A program made the translations under genes and the position numbers. From positions 1 through 37,793 of the IMG/VR virus record IMGVR_UViG_3300036791_001200: a stretch of 37,793 nt of DNA. The stretch is one strand, 5' to 3'. Shown in pieces: positions 20,995 through 28,013 of the stretch (position 1 is its first letter; the number at the start of each line of letters is the position of its first letter). This DNA is from a virus. Below the pieces are notes generated by a model. That model was not told the DNA's origin. It ran no database searches and saw only the letters and a list, made by a program, of their open reading frames with translations.

Positions 20995-21594
20995 CTACTT
21001 CATCCAGGGTGGGCCGTCTTTCGGGGCGACTTCGTAATCGACCGGCTCGAACTCATCGACAGGGTCGGGCTTGCCGCCCAGGCGCTCGCCGTCGCCGACA
21101 ATCTGCACGTTGTTGAGGGCGCAGCCAATGCCCCATTTCGGCAGCTTGTAGAAGAAGAACACGATCGACGCGTTCACCAGCATGCCTGGATAAATCGCAT
21201 CCGCCTGCATCACCGGCTGCACATTCTGGTCGACCACACCCGGTTTCTGTTTGGTGCGCGCCGAGACAAAAATCTTGCCGGCGTAACCGTTCCGCTCTTT
21301 TTTCGTATTACCATCGCGAATTGGCCACCAGAAATCGTTGGAGTCGCCGGTGCCGCGACGCCCCCGCCACTCCCCGTTCGGCCAGCCCTCGTTCGCCGCC
21401 GCGGTGCAGGCGTTTTCCAGTTTCGAGATCAGATGTTGCTGCCGCTTCGGATCGAACAGGAAGGTGGCGCCATAGACGGGCTCGCCCTGCTGCATCACCT
21501 GCTTCGGCACGAACAGTTGCGGGAAGCTGATGATGCACGGGCCGACGACGAGGCGACGCAGTTGCAGTTTATCGTTTTTGAGTGCTTGTGACAT
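20995..21594 (-). CDS. DUF2815-family single-stranded DNA-binding protein
   Basis: The 199-aa protein matches the DUF2815 family as I know it: a beta-rich core with ISFPQLFVPKQVMQQGEPVY, FLFDPKRQQHL, GYAGKIFVSARTKQKPGVVD, and the C-terminal IYPGMLVNASIVFFFY plus GIGCALNNVQIVGDGERLGG. Members are phage ssDNA-binding proteins (OB-fold) that act with the adjacent polymerase and nuclease. It has an acidic-aromatic C-terminal tail (FEPVDYEVAPKDGPPWMK), typical of SSBs. Operon neighbours DUF2800 and family A polymerase are the usual partners. Confidence 0.88.
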   Translation of the reverse strand: MSQALKNDKLQLRRLVVGPCIISFPQLFVPKQVMQQGEPVYGATFLFDPKRQQHLISKLENACTAAANEGWPNGEWRGRRGTGDSNDFWWPIRDGNTKKERNGYAGKIFVSARTKQKPGVVDQNVQPVMQADAIYPGMLVNASIVFFFYKLPKWGIGCALNNVQIVGDGERLGGKPDPVDEFEPVDYEVAPKDGPPWMK

Positions 21595-21615
21595 TCTGGT
21601 TCCCTTTTATGAGTG

Positions 21616-22764
21616 TTACGAGAGAAACGCCGGCACGAAATCTGTAGCGACGAGAGACGAAAGCGGCGCGCGGCCGTCGTCGCGCACCAGCTTGGCGCCA
21701 CCAGGTTTTAAGGTAATAAGATCGGCGAGCTTGCCGCGGTGCTCTTTCGACAGGCGCTTTTCGATCTGCGCGGGCGAGCGCAGCTTCGTCTCCACCACTT
21801 CCGATGCGTGTAGATAGACAAGCAATTGCTTGGTGATCTCGTCATCTGGCAGCGCCCATTCGCGCGTGACGCGGCCAGTGGTGAGCACGTAACCGGGAAT
21901 GTCTTGCCCAGTCTGTGCCCGCCGCAGCGCCTCGTTCTTCACCGCGTTGATCCAACCCTGCACGATCTCGGCCTTGTCGAGCACGGCGGCGACCTCAACA
22001 TTATCGAGCGTTTCCGCCTTGGCGAAATCAACCTGTGCCTCCTGCAAGGCGAGATCACGCAGGGCGGGACAGGTGGGTTGCGCGGGACAGAAGCGGCAAT
22101 GGTCGCCAGGGTTGTAGATCGCATCTGGTGCTTCCGTCGCCCGCAGCGCCGGCAACAATCGGGTGATCGCCCAGTGCCACAGGCTCGAAGTCGTCAAGCT
22201 GAAGCTGCGTACCGGCTCCGTACCGGCGTAACGCGGCTGCACGACGTGCATCCGCACCTGCGTCACTTCGGCTTTACGGTCGTATTCGAGCAGCGCGCCG
22301 AGCGCGTAGATCATGAGCTGCGGGTTATCGATGGCATCAACGAAAACGCCCTCACCCCACTTCAGATCGGTGATGTGCAGCTCGGGCGGGTCGAACACCA
22401 CGTAGTCGGCATGCCCGTATAAACCGGGCCACAACGCTTCCACCGACACGCGTGCCTCGGGGATGCCGATCGCACTACGCGGCACCAAGAGCTTGGCGAT
22501 ATGGTCGATATAGACGCGCAGCGGCTCAACATCGGATTCCGTAAATTCAACACCTTGCACCGTCTCGCCAACGTACTCGTCGAGCGGCCTGTCGCCTTGC
22601 AGCCGCAGCTCCGCGATCTTGGCCACCGCGGTGCCGGTGCGTGCCCAGATCGAAGGCGGTCGCAGCGGTGCGTTCGCCGATTCTCGGATCGACGCCGGGC
22701 ATGCCATCCACCGCTTGGCGGCGGACGGCGCCCAGACCGAGTGCCCGCGGCTGATCTGGTTCAC
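21616..22764 (-). CDS. DUF2800 family Cas4/RecB-like nuclease
   Basis: A 382-aa PD-(D/E)XK protein. The N-terminal SVWAPSAAKRWMACPASIRE contains C22. The nuclease core has GHADYVVF (D120) and HITDLKWGEG (D133, K135). A cysteine cluster DHCRFCPAQPTCPAL (C223, C226, C232), together with C22, forms the likely Fe-S site seen in Cas4/AddB-type nucleases. It probably processes DNA ends or recombination intermediates together with the DUF2815 protein. ATGA overlap with the gene upstream. Confidence 0.88.
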   Translation of the reverse strand: MNQISRGHSVWAPSAAKRWMACPASIRESANAPLRPPSIWARTGTAVAKIAELRLQGDRPLDEYVGETVQGVEFTESDVEPLRVYIDHIAKLLVPRSAIGIPEARVSVEALWPGLYGHADYVVFDPPELHITDLKWGEGVFVDAIDNPQLMIYALGALLEYDRKAEVTQVRMHVVQPRYAGTEPVRSFSLTTSSLWHWAITRLLPALRATEAPDAIYNPGDHCRFCPAQPTCPALRDLALQEAQVDFAKAETLDNVEVAAVLDKAEIVQGWINAVKNEALRRAQTGQDIPGYVLTTGRVTREWALPDDEITKQLLVYLHASEVVETKLRSPAQIEKRLSKEHRGKLADLITLKPGGAKLVRDDGRAPLSSLVATDFVPAFLS

Positions 22765-23171
22765 GTCAGCGTCGGCAAATTTTCAAGCCGGCTCAGGAAC
22801 TCGGCGCGCAGCTCCATCGGCAGAGCGGAAACGCGTTCCGCTTGGAACTCACGTAACAACGTGATGACATTGGGTTGCAGCTTGGAGTACTGCGCGCAGA
22901 ACGCACTGACGTGCTTCAGCATCACTTGATCCGTCAATTCTTCTGTCGGTTTCTCTTCTGGTTTATCTTCGACGAGATCAAGCTTCGGTTTTTTCGGCGG
23001 CCGTCCCACACGCTTGCCGGCGGTCACTTTGTCGGCTTCGTCTTCAACATCCTCGCCGTTAGGCTTGATTTCCTGTGACATCGAGACGACACCGGTGCCC
23101 AGCATGTCGATCGCGCGCTTGATTTTATTCAACTCCGCTTCGCCGCCTTGAATCGTAAAGGTGATAATCAT
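22761..23171 (-). CDS. AT-hook-like protein of the replication operon (136 aa)
   Basis: A short structured N-terminus (MIITFTIQGGEAELNKIKRA), then an acidic linker, a basic segment KRVGRPPKKPK (53-63) that matches the AT-hook core GRP flanked by basic residues, another acidic linker, and a helical C-terminal domain (LTDQVMLKHVSAFCAQYSKL onward). It would bind the minor groove of AT-rich DNA. Coupled by ATGA overlaps to the helicase and DUF2800 genes, suggesting a replication or recombination accessory role. Family not recognised. Confidence 0.7.
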   Translation of the reverse strand: MIITFTIQGGEAELNKIKRAIDMLGTGVVSMSQEIKPNGEDVEDEADKVTAGKRVGRPPKKPKLDLVEDKPEEKPTEELTDQVMLKHVSAFCAQYSKLQPNVITLLREFQAERVSALPMELRAEFLSRLENLPTLT

Positions 23172-24490
23172 GCTAACTGTCCCTCCACAGCATCGGGTTG
23201 AAGATCGGTGATCATGCGGGTTTTGCGAACCAGGATGCGCGACACCGCATCGTCGATAGTGCCTGCTACGGTGAACACGCGGCCGATCACCGGCAGCGTC
23301 TGACCGATGCGGTGCAGCCGTTTGACGGCTTGCAGCACGCTACTGGGCGTCCAGGGTGTGTCGATGAACCAGGCTTCATTCGCCGCATGCAGGGTGATGC
23401 CGAGGCCACCGACATCGCCATGTGCGAGCAGCACGCGGCAGGCACCGTCGGTCTGGAAGCGCTGGATCGCCTGCTCCCGCTGCGCCTGCGGCACGCTGCC
23501 GGTGAGCAGCGCAGGATTATACGACGCCAGATATGCGTTCAGCTTGAACAGCCCGTAGAGATGCCAGGCGAAGATCACCAGCTTCGGTCTTCCCGCCGCC
23601 AGCTCGTCCGCGGCGAGCATGCCTACGGCGCGTGCCTTGGCGGCGCTCAGCAGCATGCGCACGGTCGACAGGTGCAGCACCGAATCCGTCACGAGATTGA
23701 GCAGCTCGCCCTCGTCCAACCCCTGCCAGCCATCGGCATGCGCCTTGTGCATGGCATGATCCAATGCCTCACCGTCGAGTTCGAGGTCGTCTCGGTCGAG
23801 CGGCATCGTGCCCATCAGCAGGGGCGGCAGATCGCACTCGTCGACGCGCTGGCGCAGCACATACGGTTGCAGGGCGGTGCTCAATTGGTTCATGTTTCGC
23901 GTGCCGAGGATGCGGATTTTGTCAGCGTCAAGGATGTGATAGTGCTCGATGTAGGCGTCTCGCGTCAAGCCACCAATCGTCTCAGGGAAGAGCACTTTCA
24001 GCATCACGAATAAGTCGACCGGCCCGTTTGGGCACGGTGTGCCGCTCAGCGCCCAGGTACGCCTGGCCCGGTGCACGAGACCGCCTTTACCGTAGATGTA
24101 GCGTGTGCGCTTCGCCTCGGCGTTCTTGTACGCCTGGCACTCGTCGAGGATCAGGGCGTCAAATTGCATTTGACGCAAGCCATTCAGAATCTCAGGATTG
24201 TAAAGTTTATCAGGGTTAAGGACGAGAATGTCCTGCATCCGCAGGCCGTTCTTACTGCGCGGTACATGGCTCTTGAGCCGGCCCCAGCGCCACAGTTCAC
24301 GCTGCCAGTGGATCACCGCGGTCAGTGGCGTGAAAATCAGGCAGCGCTTCGCCTCGATCCTGAGCAGCGCCTGCACCGCTGCCGCGGTTTTGCCGATGCC
24401 GGGATCGCCCCAGTAGAGTGCCGCCTTGCGCTCGGCGAGGAACGCGGCCGCCGTGCGCTGGTGCGCAAACAGGGCTTCTGGCTGGCTCAC
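23168..24490 (-). CDS. SNF2-type superfamily 2 helicase
   Basis: The frame is open to 24598, but that part shadows the upstream HTH gene; the GTG at 24490 overlaps its stop (GTGA), in the style of this operon, giving 440 aa. Motif I is GDPGIGKT (28-35), motif II LDECQ (115-119), motif III SGTP (149-152), and the C-terminal RecA-like lobe ends with motif VI-like VKRLHRIGQ (389-397). These are SWI2/SNF2-family features. Phage homologues remodel or unwind DNA at replication start. Typical partner of the DUF2800/DUF2815/polymerase set. Confidence 0.88.
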   Translation of the reverse strand: MSQPEALFAHQRTAAAFLAERKAALYWGDPGIGKTAAAVQALLRIEAKRCLIFTPLTAVIHWQRELWRWGRLKSHVPRSKNGLRMQDILVLNPDKLYNPEILNGLRQMQFDALILDECQAYKNAEAKRTRYIYGKGGLVHRARRTWALSGTPCPNGPVDLFVMLKVLFPETIGGLTRDAYIEHYHILDADKIRILGTRNMNQLSTALQPYVLRQRVDECDLPPLLMGTMPLDRDDLELDGEALDHAMHKAHADGWQGLDEGELLNLVTDSVLHLSTVRMLLSAAKARAVGMLAADELAAGRPKLVIFAWHLYGLFKLNAYLASYNPALLTGSVPQAQREQAIQRFQTDGACRVLLAHGDVGGLGITLHAANEAWFIDTPWTPSSVLQAVKRLHRIGQTLPVIGRVFTVAGTIDDAVSRILVRKTRMITDLQPDAVEGQLA

Positions 24491-24708
24491 GACAGGAAAT
24501 CGGGTGTCTCGCTGAGGAAGTAGTCGACCCAGGATTGCGGGATCAGCACCTGCTTGCCGACGATGCGCGCGCCAGGAATTACTCCATTTCTCGCCCATTT
24601 CGCGATCGTTGGGTGAGACGGCTTTCCGCCCAGCAGGAGCGACGCCTTACGTGTACTGAGGTAGCGTTGCCCGTGGACAGCAGCGGGTTTCGAGGTGTTG
24701 GAGGGCAC
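24487..24708 (-). CDS. Small HTH DNA-binding protein (73 aa, excisionase/AlpA-like)
   Basis: The frame is open to 24786, but the GTG at 24708 has AAGGGGG 7 bases upstream and gives a compact protein. The domain RYLSTRKASLLLGGKPSHPT, IAKWARNGVIPGARIVGKQV, LIPQSWVDYFLSE is a MerR/excisionase-type winged helix of the kind that reads a short DNA site (family: helix-turn-helix domain 17). First gene of the replication operon and divergent from the integration module, so it could act as excisionase, early regulator or both. Confidence 0.8.
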   Translation of the reverse strand: MPSNTSKPAAVHGQRYLSTRKASLLLGGKPSHPTIAKWARNGVIPGARIVGKQVLIPQSWVDYFLSETPDFLS

Positions 24709-24992
24709 GGCACGTCCCCCTTGTGAGAGTTTGAAGGGGCGCGCAGCGGACCCTTGCCATAAAATTGTCACCCATCTGTGAGACACGTCAAGCTCGGGAA
24801 CCTATTGTTTCATAAACGTGAAGTGCGTTAAATCGGTAAAGTTCGTCACATTAAACCCTAGAAAGCTGTCTCAACCTGTTCAAATCGTGGTTGACGTTAA
24901 AATCGTAAATGTATATCTGTGACGCACAGTGTACGCACGTCATACGTTACCACTGAGACCCACGTTACCCTTTGATACAGAGAGAAACCCCT
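24709..24992. promoter_or_regulatory. Divergent control region between replication and integration modules
   Basis: AT-richer noncoding stretch. On the plus strand, TTGACG (24891-24896), a 17-base spacer and TATCTG (24914-24919) form a candidate promoter for the ribbon-helix-helix and integrase genes. On the minus strand, TTGACG (24794-24789) with CAATTT further along is a weaker candidate for the replication operon. Several ACGT-centred boxes (ACACGTCA, AAACGTGA, GCACGTCA, CCACGTTA) recur and may be regulator sites. This is the likely lysogeny switch region. Confidence 0.55.
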
Positions 24993-25433
24993 ATGGCCGG
25001 CAACTCCCAATTCCGCATTCGTCTCCCCGACAACCTCCACGACCGCTTACTGGCCGAAGCCGCACAGCTCGAAACTGACATCTCAACGCTGGTCAGTCGA
25101 GACCTGTCCTTCCTGTACGCGAAGGACAAGTCGTCAGCCACCGATATCGGCATGGCCATCATCAAGTGCTGGCGCGCTTATGAAGCGCTCCGCGGTGAGC
25201 CGATCAATCTCGACCATGAACTAGCCCCTAAAGTGCTCGAACTGAGCCGGCTTCTATTAGGGCAAATTCACGATTCTAAAGCAACGATCGAAGATCAGCG
25301 CGAGTTTTACCAGTTTCTTCAGATTCTTATGACACTGAAAAGAACCGATTTTGTTGATCTACAGAAGACTGTACTGATGATGCAAACCATGGGTCAGAAG
25401 CCAAAAGCATCACGCAGCCGGGTGGCGGCCTGA
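24993..25433 (+). CDS. Arc/ribbon-helix-helix-type DNA-binding protein (146 aa)
   Basis: The ATG at 24993 (GAGAGAAA upstream) is preferred over a TTG at 24972. The N-terminus MAGNSQFRIRLPDNLHDRLL, then AEAAQLETDISTLVSRDLSF, is the pattern of Arc-type repressors (beta strand FRIRLPDNL, two helices). The remaining 100 residues are helical and unrecognised. It lies in front of, and overlaps by one base, the integrase gene, so it probably represses or modulates integration and the divergent promoters. The most plausible repressor in the integration module. Confidence 0.75.
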   Translation: MAGNSQFRIRLPDNLHDRLLAEAAQLETDISTLVSRDLSFLYAKDKSSATDIGMAIIKCWRAYEALRGEPINLDHELAPKVLELSRLLLGQIHDSKATIEDQREFYQFLQILMTLKRTDFVDLQKTVLMMQTMGQKPKASRSRVAA

Positions 25434-26521
25434 TGTCCGCACTTCGCAAGCCCGTGCTCACGCAGCGCGGCCGTCTCTGGCAGGCAAAAACCTATATCGG
25501 CCGCATCAACGGCAAATCGCAATATGCCTACGTTTCTGCCGAAACTGAAGCTGAAGCGACAGCGGCAGCTTATGCGAAGCTGCGCGAGGCCAACCCGGCG
25601 GTGGGGCTGGGACAAAGCGCGCTCACGCTGGGCGAGTGGATGCAGCAGCATCTTCAGTACATGCAGCGCGAGCGCAAGCACTCGACCACGCACCGCGCCA
25701 ACCAGATTTACCGCGCCTATATCGAGCCGGTGCTGGCGCATAAGAAGCTGCGGCAGATCGCACCGCTCGATATCGACCTGGTGCACGCGCGGCTCTACAA
25801 GGCGCAGTTAAGCGGCAGCACCATCCGGCAGACGCATTTCCTGCTCAACAGTGCCTTCCGCCGCGCCAAACGCATGGGTTTGATGAGCACTAACCCGTGC
25901 GCGGATATGGACAAGCCGAAGCTGCAAGAGGTGAGAAAGCAGGTGCTCACCATTGAGAATCTGAAAGCTCTGCTGGCCGCGTTTGCAGGCACCTGGTGGC
26001 ACGACCATGTGCTGCTGCTCACGCACACTGGCTTGCGCCGCGGTGAGCTGTTGGGCTTGCGGCGGCGCGATGTCGATCTCATCGCCGGTACCATCACGGT
26101 CGGCAACACGCTCTTGGAGATCGACAGTGAGATGCGCGTCGACACGCCGAAGACGGCGGCCGGCTTCCGCATCCTCGCCCTGCCCGCCGACGTGATGACG
26201 ATGCTGAAGACGCGGCTTGAGACATTCGATGCCCTCAGCCCCGATCACCCCCTGTTCCCAAACCGGGACGGTGACTGGCAGCGCCCTAGCAGCCTCTCAG
26301 TCGCCATCAAAGAGCAGGCGAAGCGGTTGGGGCTGGAAGCGTGGACGCACCTCTTCCGGCACTCGCACGCGTCGATCCTGCTGCGCGCCACCGGCGATCT
26401 CGCGCAGGTGTCCAAGCGTCTCGGGCATGCTAATACCGCCATCACGGCGCGGGTCTACTCGCAGGCGATGGAGCAGGTGGATCACAACATGGCCACGGTT
26501 TCAGGGAAGCTGTTCGCATGA
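25433..26521 (+). CDS. int: Tyrosine integrase
   Basis: A 362-aa site-specific recombinase. The N-terminal arm-binding type domain (about 1-60, LTQRGRLWQAKTYIGRINGK) is followed by a core-binding SAM-like domain (about 64-145) and the catalytic domain: R202 in HTGLRRGEL, K240 in TPKTAAG, H306 and R309 in HLFRH, H332 in LGHANT, and nucleophile Y342 in ARVYSQ. All catalytic residues are present. It is directed toward the tRNA-Ser gene 208 bases downstream, the presumed attachment site. One-base overlap upstream (TGATG) and ATGA overlap downstream. Confidence 0.95.
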   Translation: MSALRKPVLTQRGRLWQAKTYIGRINGKSQYAYVSAETEAEATAAAYAKLREANPAVGLGQSALTLGEWMQQHLQYMQRERKHSTTHRANQIYRAYIEPVLAHKKLRQIAPLDIDLVHARLYKAQLSGSTIRQTHFLLNSAFRRAKRMGLMSTNPCADMDKPKLQEVRKQVLTIENLKALLAAFAGTWWHDHVLLLTHTGLRRGELLGLRRRDVDLIAGTITVGNTLLEIDSEMRVDTPKTAAGFRILALPADVMTMLKTRLETFDALSPDHPLFPNRDGDWQRPSSLSVAIKEQAKRLGLEAWTHLFRHSHASILLRATGDLAQVSKRLGHANTAITARVYSQAMEQVDHNMATVSGKLFA

Positions 26522-26724
26522 GCGATGACATCAGTGCAGCTCTGGCCAGGATCGAAGGCAAGATCGACAAGCTTGGCGTGGACGTGATGACACGCATCGA
26601 TCGATTACAGAACGCACTGACACTGCAGCGCGAGGAACAGGTCGTCGATCAGGCAAGCATTCTGTTGATCCGGCGACAAATCCAACACATTCAAGACCGG
26701 CTCACGTCGCTGGAAGGACGCTGA
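26518..26724 (+). CDS. Small coiled-coil protein after integrase (68 aa)
   Basis: MSDDISAALARIEGKIDKLG starts a regular heptad pattern that continues through VMTRIDRLQNALTLQREE to IQHIQDRLTSLEGR, so the whole protein is probably a coiled coil. The ATGA overlap links it to the integrase, and it ends 5 bases before the tRNA. Unknown function; possibly an integrase partner or simply co-transcribed. Confidence 0.65.
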   Translation: MSDDISAALARIEGKIDKLGVDVMTRIDRLQNALTLQREEQVVDQASILLIRRQIQHIQDRLTSLEGR

Positions 26725-26729
26725 CCGAA

Positions 26730-26817
26730 GGAGGGGTGGCCGAGAGGCTTAAGGCACTGGTCCTGAAAACCAGCATGGCGTTAGCCATCGCGGGTTCGAA
26801 TCCCGCTCCCTCCGCCA
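26730..26817 (+). tRNA. tRNA-Ser(UGA), complete including encoded CCA
   Basis: Acceptor GGAGGGG (26730-26736) pairs with TCCCTCC (26807-26813, one G-T), discriminator G and CCA at 26815-26817. The anticodon arm CTGGT-CCTGAAA-ACCAG gives anticodon TGA at 26764-26766. A long variable arm and a T arm GCGGG-TTCGAAT-CCCGC are present, as expected for class II tRNA-Ser. It lies between the integrase module and the P'-like repeats, so its 3' half is the probable attachment core. It may be functional and supply UCA decoding in infected cells. Confidence 0.93.
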
Positions 26818-26847
26818 CGGTAAAATCTGGAAAAACTGCAAGCAAAA

Positions 26848-26868
26848 CGGGCGGCCAAAGACCGCTCG
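26848..26868 (-). terminator. Candidate rho-independent terminator of the late tail operon
   Basis: On the minus strand a 7-bp stem CGAGCGG/CCGCCCG (one G-T pair) with a 7-base loop is followed by TTTTG. It lies about 290 bases after the tail-fibre stop codon and would stop late transcription before the tRNA and integrase. Confidence 0.5.
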
Positions 26869-26879
26869 AAAACGCAAAA

Positions 26880-27148
26880 TTTGGGTGCAAAACCGCATTT
26901 TGGGTGCAAAATAGGTGCAACTAACAAGATTTCAAAATTATGTGTAGCAATGATATCAACAGGTTAGAATTAAAATTAATTATTTGCTAGCGGTCTTGAA
27001 ATCTGTCTCTAACAGTCTGCCACGGAAGAACTGTAAAGAAAATCAACGCTTTAAGCTTTCAGACCTTTTCCATATTTTCCCATATTTTCCTAATTTACCC
27101 CTGCCTTTGGGTGCGGATTGGGTGCAAGACCGGGGTCTGCACCCAAAC
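26880..27148. repeat. Six GGGTGCAA-type boxes (candidate integrase arm sites)
   Basis: TTTGGGTGCAAAA at 26880-26892 and again at 26899-26911; AGGTGCAAC at 26913-26921; TTTGGGTGCGG at 27106-27116; TTGGGTGCAAG at 27118-27128; and the inverted copy CTGCACCCAAACG at 27136-27148. Clustered direct repeats next to a tRNA and integrase gene are the usual arrangement of arm-type binding sites. Confidence 0.75.
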
Positions 27149-27155
27149 GCCGCCA

Positions 27156-28013
27156 TCAGGCAATACGCATCAGGAACCAAAGCCCGAAACTCAGTGGTAC
27201 CGGGGGCGCTATCGTGTGCGTATGCGCGCCGTCGGCGGCAATGCCGTGTATGTGTACGTTTGCCGGGTCACTGCCCGTCGGGTCAGACAACCATTGCTGT
27301 GTACCTACATTGCCAGTGCCGGGTCCAATATAACCGTGATTGCCGCCGCCTCGATCCCAGTGCGTGATGGTTGTGTTGTGGGTATGCGCAGGTAGTTCCT
27401 CGATCGTCAGCGCGTGCCCCAGCGTAGCCCCGCCGTGGCTGTGCGATCCCTGGCTGTCGGTGGTCTGGTTACCGCCGCCAAACGGCGCCATGCCACCGGT
27501 GCTGTTAGTGCCGCACGGGTAGCGGTTAAGCAGGTTCGGCGTCCCGCGAGTGCCGTCACATACCGCCCAATGGTTACTGTCCACGTTCGCCATATTGCCC
27601 ATGTACATGATGATCGCGCCAACCGGCAGCAGGCTGGCCAGCGAAACACCACCGAGTGTGCTGGCGTCGTTAGCCGAGTTGACGGAGATCGGGTAGCTGC
27701 CAGACAACGCCCCCGCCGGTACCGTGCCACTGGCGATGTTGGACGCGTTCAGGCTGGTGACGCCGCTGCCTGGCCCCGCCAGGGTTGCAGTGACGGCACC
27801 GCCTGATATCGATACGTTGCTGCTGGTCTGCTTCGACATATCGCCGAGGCCACCAAACGTCGTCTGCACCTGGTCACCGAGCTGCCGGATGACCGACATC
27901 ATCTCGCGCATGGTGTCATTCACGCTGGAAGGGTACATCCCTTCCGGCGCACCGACCGGTGGCGGCGAGTTGTTGTCGCCAGGCGTCGCCGAGTAGTCGC
28001 TGTAGAGGGTCAT
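27156..28013 (-). CDS. Tail fibre / collar-domain receptor-binding protein (285 aa)
   Basis: The N-terminus MTLYSDYSATPGDNNSPPPV and following helical region probably attaches to the tail; a beta-repeat middle (SSNVSISGGAVTATLAGPGS) leads to a C-terminal phage tail collar domain starting LLPVGAIIMYMGNMANVDSN, with HWAVCDGTRGTPNLLNRY. Several His-x-His motifs (HSHGG, PAHTH, VHIHG, AHTH) are like the metal-binding sites of long tail-fibre tips. It probably contacts the host receptor. Coupled by ATGA to the internal virion protein gene. Last gene of the tail operon. Confidence 0.85.
   Translation of the reverse strand: MTLYSDYSATPGDNNSPPPVGAPEGMYPSSVNDTMREMMSVIRQLGDQVQTTFGGLGDMSKQTSSNVSISGGAVTATLAGPGSGVTSLNASNIASGTVPAGALSGSYPISVNSANDASTLGGVSLASLLPVGAIIMYMGNMANVDSNHWAVCDGTRGTPNLLNRYPCGTNSTGGMAPFGGGNQTTDSQGSHSHGGATLGHALTIEELPAHTHNTTITHWDRGGGNHGYIGPGTGNVGTQQWLSDPTGSDPANVHIHGIAADGAHTHTIAPPVPLSFGLWFLMRIA

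Larger units (their letters stand above)
26818..27155. other. Noncoding attP-arm-like region after the tRNA
   Basis: No gene. It contains repeated GGGTGCAA-type boxes (separate entry), a GC-rich hairpin that would end minus-strand transcripts, AT-rich spacer sequence, and a tandem CATATTTTCC pair (27071-27090). Such composition is typical of an integrase attP arm with IHF-type bending sequence. Confidence 0.65.

Noticed and set aside
21616-22764. DUF2800 protein as a CRISPR Cas4
   Set aside because: It shares the nuclease and Fe-S pattern but sits in a phage replication operon with its usual DUF2815 and polymerase partners.
23198-24013. 271-aa plus-strand frame opposite the SNF2 helicase
   Set aside because: Antisense shadow; the minus-strand gene has all helicase motifs.
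24491-24598. N-terminal extension of the SNF2 helicase from an ATG at 24598
   Set aside because: The extra 36 residues lie wholly over the HTH gene in another frame; the GTG overlap at 24490 fits the operon's coupling style.
26736-26924. 62-aa plus-strand frame crossing the tRNA
   Set aside because: It translates the tRNA-Ser sequence itself (a common spurious product pattern) and has no independent evidence.
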